In this document: piece by piece, positions 1-12,119 of the stretch
How the letters are laid out: each line of letters begins with the position of its first letter
How positions within the stretch are numbered: the first letter of the stretch is position 1
Source: Tenodera sinensis
Lineage: Eukaryota > Arthropoda > Insecta > Mantodea > Mantidae
DNA: 64,000 nt
Assembly: GCA_030765045.1 (NCBI GenBank)
Contig: CM060963.1
Coordinates: 97,732,206-97,796,205, forward strand
Direction: 5' to 3'
The notes under the pieces: generated by a model
What the model saw: only the letters and a program-made list of their open reading frames with translations
Databases searched by the model: none
Told to the model about the DNA's origin: nothing
Made by a program: the position numbers and the translations under genes

Positions 1-247
1 TTGTAGTGGAGTTGCCACTACAGATATATTAGGCGATTGTGGTTTTATTTCATTGGGCCATGACAGGACTAAGAGAATCACTGCAGTTCACATCATAGCC
101 TGATTATCTCATTAGTCATGTGCAGAAGCATAGATCCTAAACAATACAGTCAAGAAAATACTATTAAGATTTCAAAAGAAAATCTGAGAAGAATTTATAG
201 ACATGTAAAAGATAAAATTAATGAAGAATATGCGTGTGAATTAAAAG
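1..247. other. Unassigned flank of the first Penelope insertion
   Basis: No recognisable gene. A lysine- and glutamate-rich reading stretch opens at the ATG near 118 on the plus strand and stays open up to the insertion site at 262. It begins just after a TAG that could be a splice acceptor. The same frame stays open on the far side of the insertion to about 1220 if the Penelope copy and one target duplicate are ignored. I do not recognise the product, and the composition after the insertion is not convincing. It may be chance or an old element. Confidence 0.15.
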
Positions 248-261
248 AACTAAAAGATAAG

Positions 262-1034
262 TTGAAATAAGAAGAGTCACACTAATTTTTACAATTACTT
301 CACTCACTTGTTTATTAAAAACTGGAACGTTTTCGAGAGATGTCTCTCTCATCTTCTGCAGATGGTGACTGAGGTTTGAAGTTGGATCCTACATCTACTA
401 GGGTTGCATCTTGCTGCCGTCTATCGGTAGAGAGGCAAAGCTCCATCAGATGGTTTGTTGGCGGGATGTCAAAATTTATAATGTCGTCTGCGTTTTTGGT
501 GATGTATATTTTTTCCCAGATGGAGAGTTCTAGTGGTGAAGAAACTGGTTTTAACAAATTTATGGCTTGACCGATGTTGTGGTTTTCTGACCAAAAATGG
601 TGTGATACAGCAGATTTGTCTGTTTGTTTAAATTTAATGTTTCTCTGATGTTCCTTTAATCTAGTGATTAATTTTCTCTTAGTTTTGCCTATGTAGAATT
701 TATAGTTTCTTCACCACTAGAACTCTCCATCTGGGAAAAAATATACATCACCAAAAACGCAGACGACATTATAAATTTTGACATCCCGCCAACAAACCAT
801 CTGATGGAGCTTTGCCTCTCTACCGATAGACGGCAGCAAGATGCAACCCTAGTAGATGTAGGATCCAACTTCAAACCTCAGTCACCATCTGCAGAAGATG
901 AGAGAGACATCTCTCGAAAACGTTCCAGTTTTTAATAAACAAGTGAGTGAAGTAATTGTAAAAATTAGTGTGACTCTTCTTATTTCAACATGAATGAAAC
1001 TTCACCGTCAACATTGCTTCTATGTCAAATATTT
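262..1034. mobile_element. Penelope-like element, head-to-head (inverted) copy
   Basis: Two 3' fragments of one Penelope-like family are joined head to head. Bases 262 to about 700 are the reverse complement of the GIY-YIG endonuclease tail plus 3' end seen intact at 39150-39588. Bases from about 703 to 1034 are the same tail in forward orientation. The arms form an inverted repeat of roughly 285 bp. The unit is flanked by a 14-bp target duplication, AACTAAAAGATAAG, at 248-261 and 1035-1048, so it integrated as one event. Each arm keeps the C-terminal coding residues and the hairpin followed by GAAAAC at the end of the ORF. It is non-autonomous because no RT is present. Confidence 0.8.
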
Positions 1035-1048
1035 AACTAAAAGATAAG

Positions 1049-1693
1049 CAAGATATTGTGACACAATGGCTATGGCCCAAGGTCATTGGAAAGTTGGTGC
1101 TGTGCAGTTGGGATGGTAAACAGATAAGCAGCATGCTTGTCCAACATAAACATTGGAACTGTAGAAATTTCCAATGGCTACATAAGCAAGCACTCTTGCA
1201 AGTTGAATCAGTGAGCAAGTGAGTAAGTTTATATCTGGTGCAGCAGAAAGTGCTGTTGTCTGAGTGAGTTTGCGTTCACTGTGATGCACAGTGACTGCTG
1301 TTACTGAAAGGGATTAGAGATTTGTGTTTGACCCCCAGCAAGTGAACTATCTGGAAGAAGAGGCTATGTCGTGCTGCATTATGTTGCAAGGAGAATGAAG
1401 TGACAGTGAATATTGGAGCTGGTTTACATTAGTAAAGTGACAGTGTGAGCTAAGTGAAATCTCAGTGAAAGCTGAGCTGGGTTTATTAAATGATGATGAA
1501 AACTTGGTGAAGTGACAGTTTAAAGACTGAAGGGAGTCACAATGTGATAGCATTCATAAAGGCACACAGAATAAGATGGCTAGGGCATATAAAGAAAATG
1601 ATCAAAGATAGTCTCAAAAAGAATGCTAAAGGAAGCTTGTATTCTAGAAGGACAAACAAAAGCTAAAAAATAAGATGGTTGGATGAAGTGATA
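1049..1693. other. Intergenic or intronic sequence, nothing identified
   Basis: No gene or recognisable repeat is seen. Part of it (about 1390-1520) is loosely repetitive, with many GTGAAGTGACAG-like words. Confidence 0.4.
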
Positions 1694-1815
1694 GAAGATT
1701 AGAAGAAGAAGAGGAAGAAGAAGAAAAGAAGAAGAAAAAGGAGGAGAAGAGGAGTAGGAGCAGAAGAAGAAGAAGAAGAAGAAGCAGAAGATGAAGAAGG
1801 AGGAGGAGGAAAAGT
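1694..1815 (+). repeat. Purine-rich (GAA)n/(GGA)n simple repeat
   Basis: About 120 bases made almost only of A and G, with imperfect GAA, GAG and GGA units. The glutamate/lysine and serine/phenylalanine ORFs read through it are artefacts of the repeat. Confidence 0.9.
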
Positions 1816-2401
1816 AAAGTGGAAGATAGTTATATCTATGGAGGAAGATGCTGTTGTAGGCCAAAGTACACCAAGGACTTTGGCGCCAGAAGAGAAGTAC
1901 AGAAAGGAGTCTGCTTTTTCACCAGATTGGAGGGGAGAGTCATTAACACAGTTTAGCTGTTTAAAAAAAATTTAATTAAAATTGTTCCTGACTCTCTCTC
2001 TGTCTCCCTCTCTTCTCCCTGCCTCTCTGTCTCTCTCTGTGTTGTTTTGTCACCTCAAGTGACGTAATGAAATCTTGGTATCCAATTTTTGGATGAAACC
2101 CAGTACCTACTTGTCTGGCTGACATTGGTAAACATAGCTTTTTTCCATAAACATGGTTTTTCTATTTTCCCTTTCTCCCACTTTTCCTTGCAATCCTTCT
2201 CATAATGGTTATGTCTTCTCTAGTTTATACTCAGCCTGATTATAATCATATCATGATATTAAAATGTAAAGAGATAGGTACATGCAAATTGTAAGGTTTC
2301 TGCTTCTACTTAATTTTTTATGAGTACATATAATTGTGTATTGCAAATATATACATGCAAACAGAAGATTTCTAAAACATAGCTTTTTTTATATCTTCTA
2401 G
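1816..2401. other. Intron upstream of exon 2402-2616
   Basis: There is no coding signal. A pyrimidine tract rich in CTCT lies at about 1990-2040. The stretch ends in a T-rich tract and the AG acceptor at 2400-2401. Confidence 0.5.
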
Positions 2402-2616
2402 AGTATACATGGTATGAAGACAAGTGTGGACCAGAGGATAAGTTTATAATGCATTTTTATGAAAGTACACGCCTTGATGGCCTACAGAAATTAGAAATGG
2501 ATCCAGTATGTATGAAGCAACACTTCAAGTTCCGATTTGATAATCTTTATTTTCGTTCTGTGGAGTATGAGCCGAGACAATCTGGCAAAGATGAAGGGCT
2601 AAAGAGAAATGTCCAA
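2402..2616 (+). CDS. DRC7: Host gene exon, probable DRC7 (lobo) homologue
   Basis: Coding exon bounded by a T-rich tract plus AG (2400-2401) and a consensus donor, GTATGT, at 2617. The first codon is split (two bases in this exon) and the exon ends in phase 0. The peptide reads YTWYEDKC..., then MHFYESTRLDGL..., then FDNLYFRSVEYEPR.... The patterns FYxxxRxDGLxxxE and DxLYxRxVxxEP are what I recall of the middle of dynein regulatory complex subunit 7, a nexin-DRC protein of motile axonemes (Drosophila lobo, sperm motility). The match rests on memory of the family, not on a search. The ATG at 2449 is internal, not a start. Upstream exons are not identified in the window. Confidence 0.6.
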
Positions 2617-3709
2617 GTATGTAGAAAGCCTTATAGTTATACTGCATCTTTAAATTTAAAGACTTCCTTAAACTAAATTTATCAGCTTTTTTGGTATGTT
2701 AAATTTTTCATTGGATACTTGTAACTCACTAGGTACATCATTTGGGACAATATAATTAATTTACAAAGGCTAAAACTGGTCTTTATTTCAAATTGGAAAT
2801 TTCACAACTCTGATGTAACAGTGTGGACCCTCAAATTTCTTGAATTATTCTGAACTGTTGTATGATTAAGGTAAAAATTGAGTGATAAGGTGAAATTTTT
2901 AGATAAAAAGAAATAATTCTTGGCTGCTGTGTGTCATATAAAAATAAAATGGCAAGCAGATTGGAATATTCATGCTCCAATAATAAAATGATGGTATCAT
3001 ATCTAATGACTAGAAATGAATATATACATTTAACTTGTTCACTTTATTAGCATTATAAATAATAAAGGTAAAAAATGTGTAGTTGTAACCTACTCCTGCA
3101 AATTCTTGTGGTTTATATTCACAATAATTATAAGGTCACATCAATTCCAAGTTCCTCGCTATAAGATTTGTTCTCTGACAGTTCAACACATAAGGAAAGT
3201 GGGAAAAAATATTTCTGAAGCTTTCTAATCTGCACTTGTTCTCCATAGTAACAATACTTTACTTACTATAGTTTGCACATAGGTATGTTGCAATGAAATT
3301 TCTATCAGCTAACAATCCCCAATTTGCAAGTACTGAACAGAACAAAACAGAGATCAATAAACTCAAGTTGAATCAACTCACCTCACAACTCCTTACCTTC
3401 TTTATGCAAATACCCAATTCTGATGTAAGAAATCTCAGATATAAAGCATCTGTGGCCAGCCACCTGCCCATTAGATTCTGTAGCTGTTGATACCATTCTA
3501 TATGCTAAACCTCCAGCCTGTAATCCCCAATAGTGGCTGCCCCAACTCATGGCAGCCTTTAAATTAAAATATCACAATCTCAAATCCATATGCTTTTGAT
3601 AAGTCAAGAAAGCCTTTATACCTCTTTTTTGTTTAGCTATCTCAGTATATTTAATTTGAAAATAGTCCTTGTTGTTCATTTGCTTTCTAAACTAGGCAGA
3701 TAAATGGAA
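2617..3709. other. Intron sequence, no feature identified
   Basis: First part of the intron between 2616 and 13543. It is AT-rich with scattered short ORFs only. No transposon protein or tRNA-like promoter boxes were seen. Confidence 0.4.
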
Positions 3710-3856
3710 TTATTATTTATTTATGCCAACAAACTTACTGTTGGTGTTTTTAAACACACAAGCCGTGTGTGGGCAAAGTTTAAGAGGTAGAGCGGAAGGT
3801 CTGTGGTTCAAATCCCAGTTGTGGCATTGAATTTTTAAGTTCCAGTTCTACCTCTT
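3710..3856. mobile_element. tRNA-derived SINE S1, rearranged inverted copy
   Basis: The tail of SINE family S1 in reverse orientation (starting TTATTTATGCCAACAAACTT) is joined to the B-box part and 3' portion in forward orientation. It is flanked by the 12-bp duplication AGATAAATGGAA at 3698-3709 and 3857-3868. The B box GGTTCAAATCCC is present and the A box is absent. Confidence 0.7.
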
Positions 3857-4184
3857 AGATAAATGGAAGTTTATTGTCTGTTTTATTAACCGCTTAACAT
3901 ATCTATTATTTTACTATGTGATGGCTCTTTTGTCACCTATTTTTTTTATTGCAGAAATGAAATTTTCCATTAAGTGCAATAATAATAGTAACTATGAAAT
4001 TAATTTTTATGAGCTTAACAATGGAGATTTTAAGCTCTGAATATCTCCCAGATTAAAGTAATGAGTATACTTGTGATATGTTTAACCTTTTTTTCTTGCT
4101 GAAATTACATTTGCAAACCAAATCTTGGACACTGAAGCACTAAGAAATGGACAGTAACAATAAGTAATAAATATTCGAATCATT

Positions 4185-4787
4185 GAGAGGTAGAACTGGA
4201 ACTTAAAAATTCATTACCACAACTGGAATTTGAACCACAGACCTTCCGCTTACCGGGCGGATGCTCTAACCACTATTGTGACAAACTGCCAGAATGGCAT
4301 TAAATTCTCAAACCAGTTCGTATTTCTCCTGGTAAACCACGAAGGCAGCCTCACATCAGAGACAAATTACCCCAATGGTGACTTACTATAACCTTCACAT
4401 GGTAATTATTATTTATTTATGCCAACAAACTTACTGTTGGTGTTTTTAAACACACAAGCCGTGTGTGGGCAAAGTTTGAGAGGTAGAACTGTAACTTAAA
4501 AATTCAATGCCACAACTGGGATTTGAACCACAGACCTTCTGCTTACCGGGCGGATGCTCTAACCACATACGAACTGGTTTGAGAATTTAATGCCATTCTG
4601 GCAGTTTGTCACAATAGCTCAGTGGTTAGAGCATCTGCCTGGTAAGCGGAAGGTCTGTGGTTCAAATCCCAGTTCTGGCACTGAACTTTTAAGTTCCAGT
4701 TCTACCTCTCAAACTTTGCCCACACACGGCTTGTGTGTTTAAAAACACCAACAGTAAGTTTGTTTGCATAAATAAATAATAATTACG
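4185..4787. mobile_element. tRNA-derived SINE S1, composite of reverse and forward units
   Basis: A reverse-orientation S1 unit (4185-4403) is followed by a reverse tail and head (about 4403-4567) and then a forward unit (about 4567-4787). In the forward unit the tRNA-like A box (TAGCTCAGTGGTTAGAGC) and B box (GGTTCAAATCCC) are clear at about 4615-4671. It is flanked by near-identical 12-bp duplicates ATTCGAATCATT (4173-4184) and ATTCAAATCATT (4788-4799). The last part forms a long inverted repeat with the middle part. Confidence 0.75.
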
Positions 4788-4799
4788 ATTCAAATCATT

Positions 4800-5996
4800 G
4801 TTTATGTTTGTGGCTGTGTGAAATGCCCTGAAGGCCTAGTTTTACACTACACTCTGGCATTTGCAGTATCATTCTCAGATGAACCTAAAGTCTCCTTATA
4901 GCTATCTGCAGAACATTCAGACTCACTAAATGCAATATTTAACTCTTCTTCACTCTCCATATTCATAAAGTTAAGAAAGCAACACATAAACTGCAAGAAC
5001 AAATTGTAACAGAGGCTTCTAGTATGAATAAAAGGTGTAGAAAAATATCGAACTCGCTAATTCAGACACCTGTTGGCAGAAATATACATTCCAAATATCA
5101 AGCAACATCTAGAGAAAGAATCAAGGGACTGCTAAAAATGAGACAAATTAGGCAAAATTAAAATGTATATCAGTCATAAACTTTAAGCCTGAGTACATTC
5201 TGCATTTTATTATTTTGTCGAAATTAAAAACACGAGTATACTCAGACTTTTATGTTAAGAGGTTCAAAAAGTTATAGACAACCTTGCCACTATTGTTTTA
5301 GAGATATCTACATTTGCTATTAAAATAGCATTGCATGTTATGTCATACTCAGCAGGCACGATTATAGAATGGGTTCCTAGTATGTAGACTCTTATGGTAT
5401 TATTTAATGGAATTTATTAGCACAGTGAGATAGGTACTATCATCACAGTAATGCTGTTCTAAGAGTCAAGTGGGTTTATCAAAAATCATAAGGATAGTAA
5501 AATAATTAATATTTCAATATAAATTCCTATACTTTGTAGAGGTTGATTGAAAACATTTAAAGCTGAATAGATAAGGTATATGAGTATAGATACATTAGAT
5601 TCAACATAGGATATTTTGTGGATAAGGTTATAATATACATATTTGATAGGAAATGAATGATAAAGAAAAACATATATTTTTTAAATTTAATTTTAAGACA
5701 TGAATGAGCACTTAAAAGTTCACTTACATCAAGTTGTAAAATCTTGTATTCTTTTGGAAACATTTATCTCCATCCTCAGAATGGTAGTGACTAAAAGTTG
5801 TATTTTCCTCCTGTTTGCTCAGCCTGAGCATTTAACTGCCAAACTACTAGACAATGGTAAAATTTATAATGTTGCCTGACTGGTAGGATACCAAAGTTTA
5901 ACAACTTCTTAGAGTTAACCGAAGGTCAGTTATGTTTACACTACACCTCACTTACTTATGAATCAAAATTAGGACATTTTTGGGAACCTCACCTCT
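4800..5996. other. Intron sequence, no feature identified
   Basis: AT-rich and without recognisable protein or promoter boxes. Confidence 0.4.
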
Positions 5997-6366
5997 AAAC
6001 ATATGAATTTTTAAGTTCCAGTTCTACCTCTCAAACATTGCCCACACACGGTTTGTGTGTTTAAAAACACCAACAGTAAGTTTGTTGGCATAAATAAATA
6101 AATAATAATTACCATCTGAAGGTTATTTAATCCCAGGACATAAAGTACTTGCGATAGTAAGTCACCACTGGGGTAATTGTCTCTGATGTGAGACTGCCTT
6201 TGTGGTTTACTGGGAAAAATACGAACTGGTTTGAGAATTCAATGTCATTCTGGCAGGTTGTCACAGTAGCTTTGTGGTTAGAGCACCCGCCTAGTAAGTG
6301 GAAGGTCTGTGGTTCAAATCCCAGCTGTGGCATTGAATTTTTAAGTTCCAGTTCTACCTCTCAATA
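5997..6366 (+). mobile_element. tRNA-derived SINE S1, tandem tail plus full unit
   Basis: A forward S1 tail (5997-6115) runs into a full forward S1 unit. That unit has the 5' leader at 6116-6260, the A box at about 6268 (TAGCTTTGTGGTTAGAGC), the B box GGTTCAAATCCC at about 6312, and the block ending in CTACCTCTC. The order tail-then-head shows that S1 units can occur in tandem. Confidence 0.75.
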
Positions 6367-7850
6367 TCAGTTTTTATTTGTTTAATCATCCCATATGGTC
6401 TGATTAACCTTTGGGGATAACCTCATTTGACCAAGTGATAATTGAACCCATTTCTGAAGTGGAGGCACCCTGAGGATGGAGTCCCTTACCTTCTCTTGTA
6501 GGGTGATGATGAGGATGGTGTTGGAAACAGCTTCTTTAGGGCTGGTGACCTCTTCACCATAGGGAACAGCTGCTTTAAGATCATGTATATAATTTTTGCC
6601 TTTGTAATGTCTCATTAGTGGTATGAGCTGATACAAGCTGTTGATGAAGTATGGTTGTCCTTGTAGGTTAGTCTTGGATCTTCCCCAATATAATTGTTGG
6701 TCTCTTTATCTTTAAGAGATTGTCATGTGATAGAGGATAGTCCCTCAGGTGACTGTGTTTCATTTAAGTCACATTTGAAGTCATACAAAATCATTACATG
6801 AAAATGTCCTCTCTGAATCTCCACATTCACACATTTCAAATATAAACTGAGCAATAATGAATGATACAATAATGGTCTACCTGCTACCATTGCATTACCA
6901 ATATGTCAGAGCAGCAATGTTTTCCTCAGGGGTGGCCAACTTTCAGTGTCTCAATACATATCCAGTAGACAAAGTAAATCAATGAGATTTGGCACACATG
7001 GTATATGTTAAACCTGTATGAAAATGTTGAATGATTTTAGAAATGTCACTCACATACAATCTTTACCATGGACTCCAAACACATTGGGGCTAGTAAGAAC
7101 TGAAGGCTTGGATAGGGCCAACTTAAAATCATTGCCCCAAAGCCATGAATTGAACCATGAATACTCATCACATGAGGCAATATTTCTACTTAAGCCCTCT
7201 AAAGTAATTTATAAGCCCCCTTAAATCAGGAATTGTGAATATAATTGGTAAGGTCAGAATTCAATTGTCTTTTTTCCATGACTTAGTCCGGCTCTGCATT
7301 GAAAAAGATAGTGCTGCGAGAATTAAGTGATTTATCCGTATAAAGTGTCTTTCGGAAAAACATTCATAGTGGTGGAGAAAGACAAAGTGACAATGTATTG
7401 AATAAATGTATATTCTGCGAAGTGGCATGAAATATAAAGAAAAATATGGATTTACAGAAATCTATAGTCCGTGCACGTGGAGTTGTGGACCTGTAGCGTG
7501 ATTTGAAGTGATGCCAAGCTATTCGATATGTAATTTGTGTTAATATGTTGAATATATTTGTTTAAAGTTTCAAATCAAAACAGTACTATAAACTGGATCA
7601 TTTATTCATCGCAAATTGTAGCATCAACGTGAGTTGTCTTGGATGTTGGTACCCTATTTAGAAACTTATCGCTGCACACAGGAGCCGCAAACAAAACTAC
7701 TCAGCTACACTGGTGCCCTAAATTTCCAAATATAATACTTGGAATTGGGACAGTCTAGTTAATTTCAGCATGTATGGTTTAATGGAATTGTATGGCTTGC
7801 TTACAGCAAGAAAAACATTTTTTTCCAGTTAATGTTTAATGCTCATTTTT
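6367..7850. other. Intron sequence, no feature identified
   Basis: No gene or characterised repeat was recognised. A block at about 7270-7700 has a less AT-rich look and may be an old element, but I cannot assign it. Confidence 0.35.
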
Positions 7851-9022
7851 ACTTTCTCTACTACATATAGTAAACTAGAGAAAGTATTGAATTCCACCCA
7901 AAAAATTGATGTCAAGATTTCGCAGGAAATATATGTTTTGAGGCCCTATGAATCCAAAAAAAGCATTTTTAGAAAAAGATCCACAAACAAAAAGTCAGTT
8001 AAAAACCAAAGTTGGTACTTAAGTTTAATGTCTTTCAAGGATGCAACAGAAAGATTTTGAAGAAAATTCTCCACCCTAAGCTAGCCTTTACATGAAACAT
8101 TTTTCAATAATTTTGATTTTCTTGAAAATGGCTCTAACGATTTTTATTAAAATGTCATATGTTTGAGATATTTTTATGACAAATGAAATGTATATCTTGA
8201 ATTTTCTGGCTATAGCCCATGAAGTCCTATTTACTCTGGATGACTTTTGCATAACTTGTAAACCGTAAGAGAGAGATCAAATCTTACTATACAAAAAGTG
8301 TAGATCTTGCTAAAACACACAATTTATGTCTAAATAGATTTTTTGTGGAGTGAACCATTTTGGAGACATTGCTTGTTATTTATGTCAGTTTTGGAGAACA
8401 TACTTCTGTCAAATGGAACATTGTTATTCATGTTTTTATATGTTAATTGTGCAAAGAGAATGGAATTTGAATACTTTAAAAGATTTGACTATCACTCAGA
8501 GCCTACTGTATTCCCATATTCCCCTTGCACCTACAAGGAAATAAGTAATAACATAATTTTTGTGGCTGTTTTTCTGTATTTACACGAAGGTATAAGAATA
8601 AGGACCACCTCCGTAGCACAGTTGGTAGCGCACTTACCTCTGGCACAGAGGACCCGGGTTCGATCCACGGTACCAGCATGGGGATTTTATCCCCTCTGGG
8701 AGGTCTGGCACAGGGTGCATTCAGCCTCGTTAGGTCCCGAGGGTACCAATTGAGGAGCTACTTGATGGAGAAGTAGCGGCCCCAGGTCTAGAAGACTGCA
8801 CAACTGGCCGGGAGGGCTCGGGGCACTGACCACGTGCCACCCTCCAGTACTGAACCTCACCAATGACGCCTGTAGTGGGTAGAGGTGGGGGACGCAGCGG
8901 CTGGGCGGTAGGCCTTGGCCTTTCGTGGGCTGTTGTGCCGGGGTTTAGTTTATAAGAATAAGAGTTTGTAAGGATGGTTAGCACAAGAGTAGAGAAAGTC
9001 ATGTGAGTGCAACACATCAGAT
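7851..9022. mobile_element. Non-autonomous repeat N1, copy 1 (interrupted by a SINE)
   Basis: The same repeat occurs at 11922-12830. It starts at ACTTTCTCTACT (7851) and has AGTAGAGAAAGT, its reverse complement, at 8988-8999, with a further shared block up to about 9022. It encodes no transposase. The short inverted ends suggest a MITE-like DNA element, but no clear target duplication was found. Copy 1 is split by SINE S2 at 8603-8950. Confidence 0.55.
8603..8950 (+). mobile_element. GC-rich tRNA-derived SINE S2
   Basis: A 348-bp insertion flanked by a perfect 12-bp duplication, TATAAGAATAAG (8591-8602 and 8951-8962). The 5' end has an A box (TAGCACAGTTGGTAGCGC, about 8613) and a B box (GGGTTCGATCC, about 8657), so it is a pol III tRNA-derived SINE. 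It is much richer in GC than its surroundings. It lies inside repeat N1, whose second copy at 12.7 kb shows the empty site. Confidence 0.85.
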
Positions 9023-9114
9023 TTTTACTATATGTGGCACCATAGGCAGTGAGCACTTATGTTACATGAAATTAAATGGTAATTGGAAAAGAAAATTTGA
9101 GATGGAAACATTCT

Positions 9115-9270
9115 AAACCTAAGTTTTAGGTTTGCCAATTGCCAATTATGAAGACTGAGGAAAACCTGGAAAAAACCTCAGTCAGGAAGAAGGTTCCTGG
9201 CAGGCTTTGAAGTGCAGACCACCAACTCATGAGTTCATGTCTTAACAAGCTTGGCTACCCATGTCAGTAA
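9115..9270 (-). mobile_element. Possible decayed SINE
   Basis: On the minus strand a weak A-box-like TAGCCAAGC is followed by a degraded B-box region and a block with TTTTTCCAGGTTTTCC, a pattern seen in insect tRNA SINEs. No target duplication was found. Confidence 0.3.
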
Positions 9271-9503
9271 CAAGAAGGATGAAGTAATGTAGGGTTTGAA
9301 TTTTGTTTGGACCTAAAGAGGGTGGATGGGGCAAAGGCTGCATTACAAAATTTGGTTATAAAACTACTGAGAGGTTTTTAAAATGCTTATGAAATATTTG
9401 GGGGACATTTTGTAAATAATTATATAAAACCACTCTTCTAAAGTGTGAAAACTTTAAACCAGTGTATGAAGGTAAGGTGGAAAATAATAAATTCAACTGA
9501 ACA

Positions 9504-9772
9504 ATGATATGTTGTAAATTAAAAATTAGAGTGAAACTTGTTCCAACAATAAAAACAATGAATAAAGTTATTAATTTCGAAATACCAGCATTGAATGAAG
9601 TGTTAAAACTCTGCAACCCTAACACCAGATGGCAGCAGAATAGAGACAACAGAGAAAAGGAACAAGAGGATAACGTCAGTCACCCAACGGCTGAAGATGG
9701 GATCGAATGGTCCTGAAAACGTTTCCGCTTAAAAAAGCAGTTAGTAGTGAAGGTGTGTGTAAATAAGTGACT
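9504..9772 (+). mobile_element. Penelope-like element 3' tail, diverged family
   Basis: The peptide MNKVINFEIPALNEVLKLCN... aligns by eye with the Penelope endonuclease tail at 39.3 kb (NADDIINFDI...LMELCL...RRQQ...AEDE). It also ends with the same nucleotide architecture: CTGAAGA, a stem, then GAAAACGTT. Only the extreme C-terminus is present and it is interrupted by a TGA at 9714. Confidence 0.6.
9691..9720 (+). ncRNA. Hammerhead-ribozyme-like core in Penelope tail
   Basis: CTGAAGA (9691-9697) fits the hammerhead CUGANGA core. A GGGA/TCCT stem (9699-9702 with 711-714) and GAAAAC (715-720) follow. Penelope-like elements are known to carry minimal hammerheads. The extra A relative to GAAAC and the short stem make activity doubtful. 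Confidence 0.3.
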
Positions 9773-11921
9773 CAAAATAAAAAACTCAAAAATAAAAACA
9801 ATATTTTATGTAGCTAATAAATTGTTCCATTTTGAGCACACAGAAATGGTGAAGTGATTGAAAGTAAAATGGCTGAGAAGTTTCACAATCAAAACGAAGG
9901 GAATTTCTGAGAGCTACCTAAATTTTGCATTGGTGACCAAGTTCTGCAAAATCACCTTAATGTGCCTAGGAATTTCTTCCTTATAAGAAAAACCATGCAA
10001 TTTATGCTTACTGCACCATTGTTGAAAATAAAATTGTTGAAGGTGTTAAATAAAGTAAATATTTTTCAATATTTTGATACATAAAATAAGCAACATCAGT
10101 TCCAATGAGCAATTAACACTACATGTGTGATTTATAGACACAAAAAGTGCCTTTTGCATGAAGAATTGCTGATACTCACAATGGTGCACAATTTAAGTGA
10201 GGAGACAACAGTCAAATGTTATTTTGCATAGGACTTAAGGCTTGACATTTTCCATCTTTGTAGATACATTTCTGATGGTAGTGCTAATATGCCAGCAGAC
10301 TTTTGCAGTATAAAAGGGCAGCCTCTTGCACTTTATGGGTATATGCACTATATCTCACATTGTTTGAATTTGCCACTTTCAGAATTGTGCTTTATTCCCT
10401 GTATTATGTAGATATAGGTACATTAATTGCATATTTTAAAGAGTCTAGCAAGCGGTCAACCATAGTAAATGAAAAAAATCAATCAAGTTTGTCCTCAACA
10501 TAAGAAAATGAACTTCAGACCTGTGATACAAGGTGGGTTGATGATATAATGCAGTGCTAAATAATTTATGGAAAAAACTGGTTCCTAATATTCAATGTTT
10601 ATTAACTTTGCTCTGAAATTTGAAATCATAATTTCTTTAATTATTTTGGCAGAAATATTTTGAATGACAACACACATTTTCCAAAAGCTACAGAGATCAA
10701 ATCTTGACCTAAGTCAGTGCTATCAGGCGACTAAATGTGCAGTTAAAACTCTACAAGCCTATCATTGAAAAATAAATTATTGATTTACAACTTTATACAC
10801 TCTTTGATACCAGCATTAAGGACATCACACAAACTGCAGTCATTAATGAGCCAGACCTAACAGAACTAATCCAGAGCTTAGAAGAGAGTTCATAGGCTCC
10901 AACTTGAGGGGAGAGTAAGGCATTTTCTGCCCCCTATTCACAAAGCATTGTCAGCATTGTCACTGTCCCAACAGTGTTACTGGCTGGACCTGCTTCCCCT
11001 TCAAATTCCAAATTTCTTTAATTCACCCCCCAAAAAGCTTAAATAAACCAGAGTTGCAAAGAATTACTTTTATTTCGGATGCAGTGCTCAACTGTTAAGT
11101 AAAAACAATGATGATGCAAGCTAGGTTTCATTTACCATTGGATCAGAATCAGAGCACATAAATACTGAATTGTTATTTGTTGATACATCCACAGTTTCAT
11201 CCTCTGTTATAGAAAACTATTTTGCTGCTTTAAGTCTTCAATCAGTTCTCTAAGTAAGGTGTGATGCAAAATGCAATTCCTTTTGTATGTATGAGAAATA
11301 TGTTCATATCAGTTTTGTTGCATACATTTTTAAAGTTTTATAGTTTGTGACTAATACCTAAGTAGACGCTGCCTCATAAAATAACTTTTGTCATTTGTGT
11401 GGCCGTGGATTGTATCCTTGTGCTTGCCTAAATGCTGTTCCTGTCATCCACAGTCATTGGAAGAAGCCATGAACTTAGATCTTCATTCAGTGGCAGAGGA
11501 GTTTGTAAGAAGGAATAAACCTTTTTAAGAGATATTTATTGTTTGTTATTTACAAGTGGTGGGTATTGATGATACATAACATCCATTCATTCATCCGTCC
11601 ATCTTCTGCTCACTCACTGTAAAATTACATATGTGAGTGCTGACCACACATATTTATTAATTATAAGAGTTTTTTATTTTGTTTCACTCATAAGTTCTCT
11701 GCTAGGCTGTGCCCTCTTACATTAGTACTGACAGCTACCACTGATAGCACTGTGGCAGAGGTGACAGCAAGACCCATGCCAGGTCTTGGCTTCAGGAGTG
11801 AGAGCTTGACCTCTGCCCAGAGTGGACATCTAGTTTGGGGTGAGTTGTATATTTGGGCCCAATTTTGATTTTCCTTATCCTTGCTGAATCTGACCATAAG
11901 TTACTCGGGCTGCACCTTTTT
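9773..11921. other. Intron sequence, no feature identified
   Basis: AT-rich, with no recognisable coding region or transposon. A moderately GC-rich patch at about 11700-11830 has no assignable function. Confidence 0.4.
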
Positions 11922-12054
11922 ACTTTCTCTACTGGTAAGTAGGGGAAGTATTGTATTCCAACCAAAAATTCAATGTCGAGATTTCACCGGAAATATATGT
12001 TTTGAGACCCTCTGAATCCAAAAAAAGTATTTTTAGAAAGAGATCCATGTGTGT

Positions 12055-12119
<65 letters not shown>

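Noticed and set aside
1580..1864. Phe/Ser-rich minus-strand ORF
   Set aside because: Read through the purine-rich simple repeat.
4606..4680. Genuine tRNA gene
   Set aside because: A and B boxes are good, but the sequence cannot fold a normal acceptor stem and is repeated many times with the same SINE tail.
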